Position numbers and translations under genes: made by a program
NCBI RefSeq assembly: GCF_003335675.1
Contig: NZ_QPHL01000010.1
Location: 1 to 64,000, forward strand
Length of the DNA: 64,000 bases
Direction of reading: 5' to 3'
Source of the DNA: Winogradskyella sp. KYW1333
GTDB taxonomy: Bacteria > Bacteroidota > Bacteroidia > Flavobacteriales > Flavobacteriaceae
The notes under the pieces: generated by a model
Seen by the model: the letters and a program-made list of their open reading frames with translations, nothing else
What the model was told of the DNA's origin: nothing
Databases searched by the model: none
In this document: one piece after another, positions 17,170-25,957 of the stretch
Layout of the letters: each line of letters starts with the position of its first letter
Numbering within the stretch: the first letter of the stretch is position 1

Positions 17170-19662
17170 GTGAAGCAAATAAACATTAAGCTACTATTTG
17201 TAGTACTAGCTTTTATGGCTTTTTCGTGTAAAACAGCAGAAAAAGCAAGTAAATCGAAAACTCCAGATGCCACAGCTACAGCAAAACCTCCAGGAAAAAA
17301 ACCTGGTAAAAACGATCCAAAACCTTATAACAAAGTAATTACTAAAGACGCTAAAAGTGATGAAGGGTTATTTACCGTTCATACTGTGGATGACAAGTAT
17401 TATTACGAAATACCAGACACTCTATTTAATAGAGAAATGCTTATGGTTACACGTATAGCAAAGACTGCTAGTGGTATTGGTTTCGGTGGTGGAAAACAAA
17501 ATACTCAGGTATTGCGTTGGCAAAGAAATGGTAAAAAGGTAGTGTTAAGAGTGGTTTCTCATCAGGTGGTTGCCGCAGATTCGTTACCAGTTCATGAAGC
17601 AGTGGTAAACTCAAATTTTGAGCCTGTTTTAGCTACATTTCCAATTCAGGCTTATAGCAAAGATTCTACAAGTACAGTAATCGATGTAACACCTTTATTT
17701 AGCAAAGATGTTAAAGCATTGGGTTATCCTCAGTCAAGAAGACAACAATACAGAATCACAAGATTAGAGTCTGATAAATCTTTTATTGAATCTGTTAAAA
17801 GTTATCCTTTGAACATTGAAGCAAGACATGTAAAGACATATGCCGCAGGTCGTCCGCCTTCAAATTCTAGTACAGGAAGTATCTCATTAGAATTAAATAA
17901 CTCTATGATCTTACTTCCAAAAGAACCTATGAAGCGTCGCATGTTCGATCAGCGCGTTGGATGGTTCGCGAGAGGACAAGTAGATTATGGTTTAGATGCT
18001 CAAGAAAGTAAAACCATAAGCTATTTAGATCGTTGGAGATTAGAAGTTAAAGATGAAGATGTAGAGAAGTTTAAACGTGGTGAATTGGTTGAACCAAAAA
18101 AACCAATTATCTATTACATTGATAGAGCAACACCGGAGCAATGGCGCAAATACATTAAGCAAGGAATTGAAGACTGGCAAGTTGCTTTCGAAGCTGCAGG
18201 ATTTAAGAATGCAATTATAGCTATGGATCCTCCAACGCCAGAAGAAGACCCAGAGTGGTCTCCAGAAGATGTTAGATATTCTGTAGTAAGATATTTGGCA
18301 TCGCCAATCCCAAATGCTAATGGACCTCACGTAAGTGACCCAAGATCTGGAGAAATTTTAGAAAGTGATATTAACTGGTACCACAACGTAATGACATTAT
18401 TACGTAATTGGTTCTTTGTACAAACCGCAGCTATAAATCCAGATGCTAGAGGTGTAGCATTTAAGGATGAAGTAATGGGCCGTTTAATCCGTTTCGTTTC
18501 TGCTCATGAGGTTGGACACACCCTTGGATTACCACATAACATGGGTAGTAGTGTTGCATATCCAGTAGAAAAACTACGTGATCCAGAATTTACTAAACAA
18601 TTTGGGACAGCACCATCCATTATGGATTATGCACGCTTTAATTATGTTGCACAACCAGGTGATGAAGGTGTAGCCTTAATGCCAAATATTGGTCCTTATG
18701 ACAAATATGCTATTATGTGGGGTTACAAGCCTATTTTAGATGCAGAGACAGCAGACGATGAAAAGAAAACTTTAGATAGTTGGATACTTGAACATGCTGG
18801 AGATCCAAAGTATAGGTTTGGAAGACAGCAATTTGGTGTAATAGACCCTAGTTCTCAAACAGAAGATTTAGGTGACGACGCTGTTTTGGCAAGTGCCTAC
18901 GGAATTAAAAACCTTCAGAGAATTGTTCCAAACTTAATTGAATGGACAGCAGAAGATGGTAAAAATTATGATGACTTAGAAACCATGTATGCTCAAGTTC
19001 TTAGTCAATTTAACCGCTATATGGGACACGTTTCTTCTAATATTGGAGGTGTTTACGAATACTATAAGACTTATGACCAAGAAGGTGCAGTTTATACACA
19101 TGTATCAACGGATCATCAGAAAAAAGCAATGCAATTTTTACAAGATGAATTATTTACAACTCCTGAATGGATGCTTGACAATAACATATTTAATAAAATA
19201 GAAAGCGCTGGTCATATAGAACGTGTTAGAGGCATCCAAACTCGCACACTTAACAATATGATGGATTTTGGCAGAATGCAGCGTCTATTAGAAAATGAAT
19301 CAATTAACGGAAGTCAAGCCTATGGTCTATATGACATGATGAAAGACTTACGACGTGGTTTATTCAGTGAATTACGCACTGGCCGAAAAATAGATATCTA
19401 TAGACGAAATTTACAACGCGCCTATATAGAGCGTATGGAGTTTATTATGACAAATGAACAACCACCTGTTCCTGCTCAATTTAGACGCTTTATAAGAGCT
19501 ACAAATGTAGATGTGAGTCAATCTGATATAAGAGCAGTTGTAAGAGCTGAATTAAAATCTCTACGTTCGCAACTTAGAAATGCACGCGGTGCGGACTCTA
19601 TGAGTAGAATTCATATTACAGACGCCATTGAACGTGTAAATGATATATTAGATCCTAAATAA
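17170..19662 (+). CDS. Exported zinc-dependent metalloprotease (DUF5117/DUF5118/DUF4953 type)
   Basis: An 830-residue protein starting at GTG 17170 with a lipoprotein signal (VVLAFMAFSCKT, Cys at residue 20). A Pro/Lys-rich linker follows, then the conserved domains of large Bacteroidota metalloproteases. The zinc site HEVGHTLGLPHN lies near residue 446, with SIMDYARFNYVAQPGD shortly after; the latter resembles the Met-turn of metzincins. The HExxHxxGxxH pattern gives three His ligands and a catalytic Glu, so activity is likely. It probably degrades proteins or peptides in the periplasm or at the cell surface. It appears to be the last gene of its unit. Confidence 0.9.
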   Translation: MKQINIKLLFVVLAFMAFSCKTAEKASKSKTPDATATAKPPGKKPGKNDPKPYNKVITKDAKSDEGLFTVHTVDDKYYYEIPDTLFNREMLMVTRIAKTASGIGFGGGKQNTQVLRWQRNGKKVVLRVVSHQVVAADSLPVHEAVVNSNFEPVLATFPIQAYSKDSTSTVIDVTPLFSKDVKALGYPQSRRQQYRITRLESDKSFIESVKSYPLNIEARHVKTYAAGRPPSNSSTGSISLELNNSMILLPKEPMKRRMFDQRVGWFARGQVDYGLDAQESKTISYLDRWRLEVKDEDVEKFKRGELVEPKKPIIYYIDRATPEQWRKYIKQGIEDWQVAFEAAGFKNAIIAMDPPTPEEDPEWSPEDVRYSVVRYLASPIPNANGPHVSDPRSGEILESDINWYHNVMTLLRNWFFVQTAAINPDARGVAFKDEVMGRLIRFVSAHEVGHTLGLPHNMGSSVAYPVEKLRDPEFTKQFGTAPSIMDYARFNYVAQPGDEGVALMPNIGPYDKYAIMWGYKPILDAETADDEKKTLDSWILEHAGDPKYRFGRQQFGVIDPSSQTEDLGDDAVLASAYGIKNLQRIVPNLIEWTAEDGKNYDDLETMYAQVLSQFNRYMGHVSSNIGGVYEYYKTYDQEGAVYTHVSTDHQKKAMQFLQDELFTTPEWMLDNNIFNKIESAGHIERVRGIQTRTLNNMMDFGRMQRLLENESINGSQAYGLYDMMKDLRRGLFSELRTGRKIDIYRRNLQRAYIERMEFIMTNEQPPVPAQFRRFIRATNVDVSQSDIRAVVRAELKSLRSQLRNARGADSMSRIHITDAIERVNDILDPK

Positions 19663-19680
19663 TTTGGTAACAAATTTTAA

Positions 19681-19711
19681 AAAAGGTTTCAATTAAATTG
19701 GAGCTTTTTTT
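19681..19711 (+). terminator. Terminator after the metalloprotease gene
   Basis: An imperfect hairpin in which AAAAGGTTTCAA (19681-19692) pairs, with G-U wobbles, to TTGGAGCTTTT (from 19698), around a small loop. A long T run follows, just before the convergent hydrolase gene. Confidence 0.6.
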
Positions 19712-20524
19712 TTATTTTAATAAGTTTTGAATTGCTAAATGATAATCTTCAAATTGAACAAGATCATTATGGCCTCCACCTTCAATTGAGATAAAGTCAA
19801 GGTTGTCAATATTTAATTTAGACAGTTTTTTACCGGATTCATAAGGAACCACTTTATCAGATGTTCCATGTATAATGGCTATAGGACATTTTACTTTTTG
19901 TACGTATTCATAATTGGGGAAATGGTAACGTAGCAATGACTTTATAGGAAATAGCGGGAATCGATGTTTTGCCACATCTAGAATGCTATAATAGGGTGTT
20001 TCTAAAATTAACTGTTTTGGCTTATTCTTAATCGCCAATTTAGAGGCCATACCAGTACCTAACGACCTGCCGTACAGCGTAATATTGTCCTCAGAATATT
20101 GCTTTAAAAGATAATCGTAACAGAATTGCGCATCACTATGCAAGGTATCTTCACTCAGTTTTCCTTGGCTTTTGCCATAAGTACGATAATCCATTACCAA
20201 AACATCATAGTTCATTTCAACGAAGTACTCGGTAATTTTACTCCATCGACTTAAATCACCTGCATTACCGTGAAAATATAATATAACACCTTTAGGATTC
20301 TCAGCCTTATAATGAATAGCATTTATTAAAGCATCATCGCTGGGTTTTAAAAACAATTCCTCATGAGGATAATTAAGCTCGTATACATAGTTCTCATTTA
20401 ATGTAGTGGGTAAAAACATTAATTTTTCCTGAAAGTAATAAAGCGCTACTCCTACCATAATATATGCTCCTAAAAGAACAACAAATATTCTCTTAAGCTT
20501 TCTTTTTTGTTGAGTGAATGACAT
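19712..20524 (-). CDS. Membrane-anchored alpha/beta hydrolase (second of a tandem pair)
   Basis: A 270-residue protein with an N-terminal membrane anchor (about residues 12-30, IFVVLLGAYIMVGVALYYF) and an alpha/beta-hydrolase fold. The oxyanion-loop segment is ILYFHGNAGDLSRW. The nucleophile elbow is LYGRSLGTGMA. The Asp lies in IHGTSDKVVP and the His in EGGGHNDL, so the triad is complete. It resembles the BEM46/ABHD-like family; the substrate is unknown. It overlaps its paralogue upstream by 32 bases and is probably translated with it. Confidence 0.88.
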   Translation of the reverse strand: MSFTQQKRKLKRIFVVLLGAYIMVGVALYYFQEKLMFLPTTLNENYVYELNYPHEELFLKPSDDALINAIHYKAENPKGVILYFHGNAGDLSRWSKITEYFVEMNYDVLVMDYRTYGKSQGKLSEDTLHSDAQFCYDYLLKQYSEDNITLYGRSLGTGMASKLAIKNKPKQLILETPYYSILDVAKHRFPLFPIKSLLRYHFPNYEYVQKVKCPIAIIHGTSDKVVPYESGKKLSKLNIDNLDFISIEGGGHNDLVQFEDYHLAIQNLLK

Positions 20525-21362
20525 TAATACTGGTTGATTCTAAATCTATAGTTTTTGGTTGGCTATTTATTATTTCATCCAACATTTTATGATACGATTC
20601 AAAATTATTTAAATTCTTGTGGCCACCACCAATAACAGTATGTATTTTGGTGAGTTTCGGATTTATTTGTGCCAATTTAACACTAGACTTATATGGTATC
20701 AGTTTGTCATGTGTTCCATGAATAATATGTATTGGACACTGCACATATTTTAACCATTTGTAAGTTGGTAATGGGTATTTTAATAAAATTGAAAGTGGCA
20801 TAAACGGTACATACCTAGCAGCGACCTTGGTGAGGCTATAATATGGCGCATCTAATATAAGCATTTTTGGGTTATTCAATGAAGCCAATTTTGTAGCAAA
20901 ACCAGAACCTAATGACCGTCCGTAAAGTATTATTCTATCTTCTGAAGTCCTCTCCTTAATCTTATCATAGACCTTTTGTAAATCTCTTTTAAGAGCTTTT
21001 TGTGATCGCTTGCCAGTACTTTTTCCAAACCCTCTATAATCTACCATTAAAACATTATAACCATGTCTGGTAAAATCTACTGCAAATTTGCCCCAACCTT
21101 TAATACTTTTAGAGTTGCCTTTTAAATATAACACTACACCTTTACTCTCATCTTTTGGAAAAAACCTTAGTCCATTTATAATGGCTCCATCGCGGGTTTC
21201 TAGATTGTATTCTTTAGTTTGCTGATTTTCATAATCAAACTGAAAATCTTTAGGTAGTTTTTCAGGTTTAAACAGCATATAATCTTGCACATAATAAAGT
21301 GCAAGACTTATTGCAATATAAATTCCTATGATTAAAAATAAAGTTGAAATCCAATAAAGCAT
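20493..21362 (-). CDS. Membrane-anchored alpha/beta hydrolase (first of a tandem pair)
   Basis: A 289-residue paralogue of the downstream gene. It has an N-terminal hydrophobic segment (residues 1-25), the oxyanion-loop region VVLYLKGNSKSIKGW, the nucleophile Ser in LYGRSLGSGFA, the Asp in IHGTHDKLIP and the His in IGGGHKNL. Where many relatives have HGN at the oxyanion loop, this copy has KGN, a visible difference from its neighbour that keeps HGN. The two share long stretches (KSLLRYHFP versus SILLKYPLP), so they arose by tandem duplication. Its 3' end overlaps the next start by 32 bases. Substrates are unknown. Confidence 0.87.
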   Translation of the reverse strand: MLYWISTLFLIIGIYIAISLALYYVQDYMLFKPEKLPKDFQFDYENQQTKEYNLETRDGAIINGLRFFPKDESKGVVLYLKGNSKSIKGWGKFAVDFTRHGYNVLMVDYRGFGKSTGKRSQKALKRDLQKVYDKIKERTSEDRIILYGRSLGSGFATKLASLNNPKMLILDAPYYSLTKVAARYVPFMPLSILLKYPLPTYKWLKYVQCPIHIIHGTHDKLIPYKSSVKLAQINPKLTKIHTVIGGGHKNLNNFESYHKMLDEIINSQPKTIDLESTSINVIHSTKKKA

Positions 21363-21511
21363 AATGGCAGATAACTTTCTACAAGATAGTAAAAAATGAA
21401 AACAGATCCTTTTTCAAATCAAGCACTTATAAATATTTGTTAAAACAAAATTTGAGGTTAAACCTATTGATTTTCATATAGTCATAATTATATAACTTAA
21501 AACAATTAAAA

Positions 21512-21949
21512 ATGAAAAGCTTAGTAGTAATTGCGATAGCATTCTCAACATTGAGTGTAAATGCACAAGAGCGACGACAAGAGAGAAAGGGAAATGACCA
21601 CAAGAAAGAAATTATGAAAGATTTGACTCCTGAAGAAGTTGCAAATCTTAAAACTAAAAAATTGAGGTTAAAACTAGATTTAACAGATATACAACAAAAA
21701 AAAGTGGAATCGATTCTCCTTGAGCAAGCAGTTGAAAGACAAAATAAAAGAAAGGCACATCAAAACAAAAAAGAAAAAGACAAACCTTCGAAAGAAGAAT
21801 TTTTGAAGATGCAAAATGCAAGGTTAGATAGTAAAATTGAAATGAAACAAAAAATGAAGGATATTTTAACCGAGGAGCAATATGCAAAGTTTGAAAAAAT
21901 GAAACCAAGGAGACACCAAAGACGGGATAAGCGCATAAAAAGAAAATAA
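21512..21949 (+). CDS. Small secreted basic protein, DUF4890/Spy-like
   Basis: A 145-residue protein with a signal peptide (IAFSTLSVNAQE, cleavage near residue 19), then a very basic, helical, Lys/Arg/Glu-rich body. Two LTxxQ-like motifs, LTDIQQKKVESIL and LTEEQYAKFEKM, recall the Spy/CpxP periplasmic proteins and the Bacteroidota DUF4890 family. These are thought to bind unfolded proteins or sense envelope stress, but that role is inferred here. A strong terminator follows, separating it from the next small gene, which has a similar LSEEQY end. Confidence 0.65.
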   Translation: MKSLVVIAIAFSTLSVNAQERRQERKGNDHKKEIMKDLTPEEVANLKTKKLRLKLDLTDIQQKKVESILLEQAVERQNKRKAHQNKKEKDKPSKEEFLKMQNARLDSKIEMKQKMKDILTEEQYAKFEKMKPRRHQRRDKRIKRK

Positions 21950-21970
21950 AGTACAATTCTTTTTTACTGT

Positions 21971-21998
21971 AAAAAGTATCGCTTAGGCGATACTTTTT
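21971..21998 (+). terminator. Rho-independent terminator
   Basis: A perfect 12-bp stem AAAAAGTATCGC (21971-21982) with GCGATACTTTTT (21987-21998), tetraloop TTAG, and a T run in and after the downstream arm. Confidence 0.85.
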
Positions 21999-22047
21999 TA
22001 TTTAATTAAATAAAATTGTTATTTTAGGCTCAAATTAATTAATCAAT

Positions 22048-22377
22048 ATGAAAAAGTTAATCACCCTTTGTTTTTTTGCTCTAGCTATGTTTTTCGGTTC
22101 ACAATCATTAATGGCTCAAACCAGTATTATTACGGTAAATGAAAAAGCATCAGAAATAACTGAAAAATTAAGAAAGTTTATAAAATTTGATAATGAACAA
22201 GAAGACCAAGTATATACTGCATACAAAGAATATATGCAAGCTACTTTAGATCTTAAAAATGTAACAAATGTGGAAGAAGGTGTGAGAGAAAAAATAAATG
22301 CATTACTAGAAGATAAAATGCAAGCAATTTTATCTGAAGAACAATATTTACGTTACAAAGAATTTCCGAAGGAATAA
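22048..22377 (+). CDS. Small secreted protein of unknown function, LTxxQ-like
   Basis: A 109-residue protein with a clear signal peptide (ALAMFFGSQSLMAQT, cleavage near residue 24). The mature part is helical and ends with MQAILSEEQYLRYKEF. The last motif echoes the LTEEQYAKFE end of the gene just upstream and of Spy/CpxP-like proteins. There is no catalytic motif. It is probably periplasmic. It has its own terminator and may be a distant relative of the preceding gene; this is an inference from short similarity only. Confidence 0.6.
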   Translation: MKKLITLCFFALAMFFGSQSLMAQTSIITVNEKASEITEKLRKFIKFDNEQEDQVYTAYKEYMQATLDLKNVTNVEEGVREKINALLEDKMQAILSEEQYLRYKEFPKE

Positions 22378-22399
22378 TTTCGGTTAAAAACTAAATATA

Positions 22400-22428
22400 A
22401 AGCCTTGTAAATTGCAAGGCTTTTTTTA
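22400..22428 (+). terminator. Rho-independent terminator between convergent genes
   Basis: AAGCCTTG (22400-22407) pairs with CAAGGCTT (22415-22422), followed by a T run. It ends the small secreted gene and lies immediately past the convergent hemL stop. Confidence 0.8.
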
Positions 22429-23712
22429 TAGCGTTTTTGCAATCTCTTCAACAGCAGAGATAGTTTCATTTAAATCTTGGTAAGTTAATGCATCGGTAAT
22501 AAACCAAGTTTCAAAGGCACTTGGTGCAATATAAATACCTCTTTCTAACATGCCATGAAAAAACGCCTTGAAGGTGTCGTTATTACCCTTAGCAGCTGTT
22601 TCAAAATCCACAACTTCATCTTCAGCAAAATGGACTGAAATCATACTACCAATTCTGTTTACAGTATGAGTAACATTATTTTTGCGTAATGCCTCAGCAA
22701 TACCAGTATGTAAATATTTTGTTTTCTCTTCTAATCGATTCATTAAACCTTTATCGGTCTCAATGGCCTTAAGCATTGCATAACCAGCAGCCATTGCTAA
22801 TGGATTACCGCTTAAAGTACCTGCCTGATATACTGGTCCATTTGGAGCAAGCACATCCATAATTTCATTGCGTGATGCAAATGCACCCACTGGCAAACCT
22901 CCACCGACTACTTTACCAAAACAAACAATATCAGCATCAACACCTTTAAGCTCCTGTACTCCTCCTTTTGCTAATCTAAAGCCTGTCATTACCTCATCAA
23001 ATATGAGAAGGATCCCATTCGTGTTGCACATATCTCTTAATCCTTCTAAAAATCCCTCTTTAGGGGGAATACAACCCATATTACCTGCTACTGGCTCAAT
23101 TATAATAGCTGCTATTTCATCTGTATTGGCAACAACCAGTTCCTCAACACTTGATAGATCATTATACCTTGCTAATAAAGTATCCTTTGCCGTACCTTGT
23201 GTAACACCTGGGCTATTCGGTGTACCAAATGTCGTAGCACCACTTCCAGCCGCAATTAAAAATGAATCACTATGGCCATGGTAACAACCAGAAAATTTTA
23301 TAATCTTATCTCTTTTTGTATAACCTCTTGCCAACCTTATTGCACTCATACAAGCCTCTGTACCTGAATTCACAAATCTAATTTTGTCAATATTAGGTAC
23401 CATAGAGACAGCTAACTTTGCAATCTTGGTTTCTAATTCAGTTGGCATTCCAAATGAAGTGCCTTGCTTTGATTTCTCGATCACTGCATCTACAACTGGT
23501 GGAAATGCATGACCCAGTAACATTGGGCCCCAAGAATTAATATAATCTATAAACCGGTTACCATCTTCACTATACACATAAGCACCTTTGGCTTCTTTTG
23601 CAAAAATTGGTGTCCCACCGACTGCATTAAATGCCCTTACAGGAGAATTTACTCCACCAGGAATTACGGTCTTTGCTTCCTTAAAAAGTGCACTACTTCT
23701 TTGATATAACAT
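22426..23712 (-). CDS. hemL: Glutamate-1-semialdehyde 2,1-aminomutase
   Basis: A 428-residue PLP enzyme that converts glutamate-1-semialdehyde to 5-aminolevulinate, the C5 route into heme. Family hallmarks include [13 protein letters not shown] near the N-terminus, [29 protein letters not shown] (PLP-ring Asp) and the Schiff-base Lys267 in [16 protein letters not shown]. Length is standard. It is the last gene of a minus-strand run that begins near 25746. The functional link to its cell-wall-hydrolase neighbour is not obvious. Confidence 0.97.
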   Translation of the reverse strand: MLYQRSSALFKEAKTVIPGGVNSPVRAFNAVGGTPIFAKEAKGAYVYSEDGNRFIDYINSWGPMLLGHAFPPVVDAVIEKSKQGTSFGMPTELETKIAKLAVSMVPNIDKIRFVNSGTEACMSAIRLARGYTKRDKIIKFSGCYHGHSDSFLIAAGSGATTFGTPNSPGVTQGTAKDTLLARYNDLSSVEELVVANTDEIAAIIIEPVAGNMGCIPPKEGFLEGLRDMCNTNGILLIFDEVMTGFRLAKGGVQELKGVDADIVCFGKVVGGGLPVGAFASRNEIMDVLAPNGPVYQAGTLSGNPLAMAAGYAMLKAIETDKGLMNRLEEKTKYLHTGIAEALRKNNVTHTVNRIGSMISVHFAEDEVVDFETAAKGNNDTFKAFFHGMLERGIYIAPSAFETWFITDALTYQDLNETISAVEEIAKTL

Positions 23713-23715
23713 ATT

Positions 23716-24507
23716 TTAATTTGGAATTTTAAGCTCTTGACCAATGGTCAAATCATTAGAATCTAAATCATTTAATCCCTTAATGGCATCTACAGTTGTT
23801 TTATATCGTCTAGACAGCGAATAAAGGGTATCTCCCTTCTCTACTATATGAAATGTAATACCACTATTTACCATTACTCGTCTTGGCGTTTCGTCTCCTA
23901 GAACCTCATCATCATACTTATAGAGCTCATAACGTTCAATTAAACTAATAAGTTTTTGGGGATACTTTCTATCTGTTGCATAACCAGCTGCTCTCAAACC
24001 TTTAGCCCAGCTCTTATAGTCATTTGGTTTTAGCTCAAACAATTTTGAATATCGTTTTCTGCCTGTTAAAAACTCTGAATGATCTTTATAAGATAATTCT
24101 GCTTTTTGATATTTTCTAAAACATTCTTGAGACCTATCGTCATCATGATAAATCTTTGCTCCTTTCCACCCATGGCACTTTATACCGAAATGATTATTTG
24201 CTTCAACAGCCAACCTGCCCTTCCCAGAACCTGATTCTAAAATTCCTTGAGCTAATGTAATACTTGCTGGTATTTTTGATTGGTGCATTTCAGCTTTAGC
24301 TATAGACGCATATTTTGATATGTAAGCATCAACTGAGCCTGGTGGCTTTGATACTATCTCACTATTTGAATCTTCGTCCTTTGTAGAATCAGTTACAACT
24401 ACGACAGTTTTGTCATTATCGTCCTTTTTCTTGGTAACTATCCCTTTTTTTGGGCCACAACCAAAAATAAAAAGTATTACTACAAAATATTTTAAACTTT
24501 TAATCAT
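23716..24507 (-). CDS. Glucosaminidase-family peptidoglycan hydrolase lipoprotein with LysM domain
   Basis: A 263-residue lipoprotein (VVILFIFGCGPKK, Cys at residue 17). After a charged linker, residues about 65-205 form a mannosyl-glycoprotein endo-beta-N-acetylglucosaminidase-like domain (ITLAQGILESGSGKGRLA, with the catalytic Glu in ILESG; NNHFGIKCHGW; GYATDRKYPQKLI). A C-terminal LysM domain follows (FHIVEKGDTLYSLSRRYKT), which binds peptidoglycan. It likely cleaves glycan strands in the periplasm during growth. Its start overlaps the upstream ACC deaminase-like gene by 4 bases (ATGA), so translation is coupled. Confidence 0.92.
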   Translation of the reverse strand: MIKSLKYFVVILFIFGCGPKKGIVTKKKDDNDKTVVVVTDSTKDEDSNSEIVSKPPGSVDAYISKYASIAKAEMHQSKIPASITLAQGILESGSGKGRLAVEANNHFGIKCHGWKGAKIYHDDDRSQECFRKYQKAELSYKDHSEFLTGRKRYSKLFELKPNDYKSWAKGLRAAGYATDRKYPQKLISLIERYELYKYDDEVLGDETPRRVMVNSGITFHIVEKGDTLYSLSRRYKTTVDAIKGLNDLDSNDLTIGQELKIPN

Positions 24508-25415
24508 ACCTTAATCAATGGTAAGTTCTTTTGTTTTAATCTCAAATTCATACCTTTTATTCCCTGGAGACCGCCTGTATGAATAACTAGTACTTTTGAA
24601 TTCTTCGGAAAATAATCCTTGCTTATCAAATCAAAAATCCCATACATCATTTTTCCTGTGTATATTGGATCTAACGGAATACCAAATTTGTCTTTAAAAC
24701 TATTAATAAACGTAATTAATTCTGGCTTTATTTTTCCATATCCACCAAAATGATAATCCGTTATCAATTCCCAGTTTTTTTGATTGGCAAATTTACGAAT
24801 ATCTTCCTTTAAAAAATCAACTTTTAACGCCGGAAAACCCAATATTTTTTGATTAGCATCAGATGCATTTACCAATCCAGATATTGTCCCACCTGTACCA
24901 ACAGAAGTACATATAAAATTGAAGTTTCTATCATCTTGTTTCAAAATTTCCTCACAACCTTTAACTGCAAGTTCATTAGTTCCTCCTTCAGGTACCAAAT
25001 AAAAATCTCCAAATCTATTTTGTAATTCTTTAGTAAATGATTGATGATTCTTATTTCTGTATGTTTCCCTACTCACAAAAAAGAATTTCATTCCGCAAGA
25101 TTTTGCAAAGTTCAAAGTTGGATTGGATTCAATTTTATCAACCAATTCTTCTCCTCTTATAACACCAACTGAATTAAATCCATTAATCTCAGAAGCGTAT
25201 GCTATAGCAGCAATATGATTTGAAAAAGCGCCACCAAAACTCAGGATAGTATTCTTTTCTTGGTTTTTAGCCTCAATTAAATTGTATTTGAGCTTCCTAT
25301 ATTTATTTCCTGAGATAATGGGATGCAGTTCATCCTCCCGTTTTATAAACAAGCTTATATCCTTGTCTTTACTGAGTAATATTTCTTGAATTCTTGAAGT
25401 CTTATTGGCTTGCAT
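24504..25415 (-). CDS. 1-Aminocyclopropane-1-carboxylate deaminase / D-cysteine desulfhydrase family PLP enzyme
   Basis: A 303-residue fold-type II PLP enzyme. The Lys-containing motif is SGNKYRKLKYNL near residue 36. The phosphate-binding region is FGGAFSNHIAAIAYA, and ICTSVGTGGTISGL is the glycine loop. Family members deaminate ACC or release sulfide from D-cysteine. In non-plant-associated flavobacteria, D-cysteine desulfhydrase or a similar D-amino-acid activity is the more likely role; this is inference. It overlaps the glucosaminidase gene by 4 bases and lies 7 bases after a small HExxH protein. Confidence 0.88.
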   Translation of the reverse strand: MQANKTSRIQEILLSKDKDISLFIKREDELHPIISGNKYRKLKYNLIEAKNQEKNTILSFGGAFSNHIAAIAYASEINGFNSVGVIRGEELVDKIESNPTLNFAKSCGMKFFFVSRETYRNKNHQSFTKELQNRFGDFYLVPEGGTNELAVKGCEEILKQDDRNFNFICTSVGTGGTISGLVNASDANQKILGFPALKVDFLKEDIRKFANQKNWELITDYHFGGYGKIKPELITFINSFKDKFGIPLDPIYTGKMMYGIFDLISKDYFPKNSKVLVIHTGGLQGIKGMNLRLKQKNLPLIKV

Positions 25416-25422
25416 ATAGTTG

Positions 25423-25746
25423 TCAAAAATAATTCATAAAACTCCAATTCTTCCTATTTCTTAAATAGTCAAAATTACTTTCATTTATATATGCTTCCCT
25501 TTCAAATGAAATATTTTTGTAAGCCAAATGCCAATTTCTGTGTTTTATTAAACGAATAACAAACTCTAATCCATATAAAATAAAGAATGGGATCACCAAC
25601 AATTCTAGTTGTTGTTTTAAATGAATTTTTTCATGATTAATCAAAACTCTGTTTTTTGATAATGCTTTGCTTTTCAGTACCATAAAAGGAAATAAGGTTA
25701 TTCCTAAATAACCTCTTGGCACTAAATATTTTGAAATTAGAATCAC
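25423..25746 (-). CDS. Small HExxH-containing membrane protein of unknown function
   Basis: A 107-residue protein starting at GTG 25746. It contains VLINHEKIHLKQQLELL, so HEKIH fits the HExxH zinc motif. A hydrophobic stretch LLVIPFFILYGLEFVIRLI follows, then ISFEREAYINE, where the Glu of FEREAY could be the third metal ligand as in M48/M56 peptidases. The protein is far shorter than those families, so it may be a minimal or degenerate relative, or a non-enzymatic protein. It is the first gene of the operon leading to hemL. Confidence 0.7.
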   Translation of the reverse strand: MILISKYLVPRGYLGITLFPFMVLKSKALSKNRVLINHEKIHLKQQLELLVIPFFILYGLEFVIRLIKHRNWHLAYKNISFEREAYINESNFDYLRNRKNWSFMNYF

Positions 25747-25781
25747 AAGTTATAGACTTCAAAAATCACACCAATTTACAT

Positions 25782-25789
25782 TATCTTTG
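25782..25789 (+). promoter_or_regulatory. Putative -7 promoter element of the DUF5522-hutU unit
   Basis: TATCTTTG, an exact TAnnTTTG match ending 6 bases before the ATG at 25796. It implies an almost leaderless transcript. Confidence 0.45.
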
Positions 25790-25795
25790 TTTAAG

Positions 25796-25957
25796 ATGAA
25801 GAAATATGTCCCAATAGAAGAAGGTGATTATTATTTAACGCCAGAAGGATACCGTTGCTTTACCGAACAATATCATCTTAAAAGAGGATATTGTTGCGAA
25901 AGTGGATGCAGACATTGTCCATACGGTTTTAACAAGGATGCTTTAAAAACTAAGTAA
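25796..25957 (+). CDS. DUF5522 small Cys-rich protein
   Basis: A 53-residue protein with the DUF5522 pattern: YYLTPEGYRCFTEQYHLKRG followed by YCCESGCRHCPYGF. The cluster of five Cys with one His (CC-x3-C-x2-C, plus an earlier Cys) looks like a metal-binding site. The function is unknown. The stop TAA shares its last base with the ATG of hutU (TAATG), so the two genes should be translationally coupled. Confidence 0.88.
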   Translation: MKKYVPIEEGDYYLTPEGYRCFTEQYHLKRGYCCESGCRHCPYGFNKDALKTK

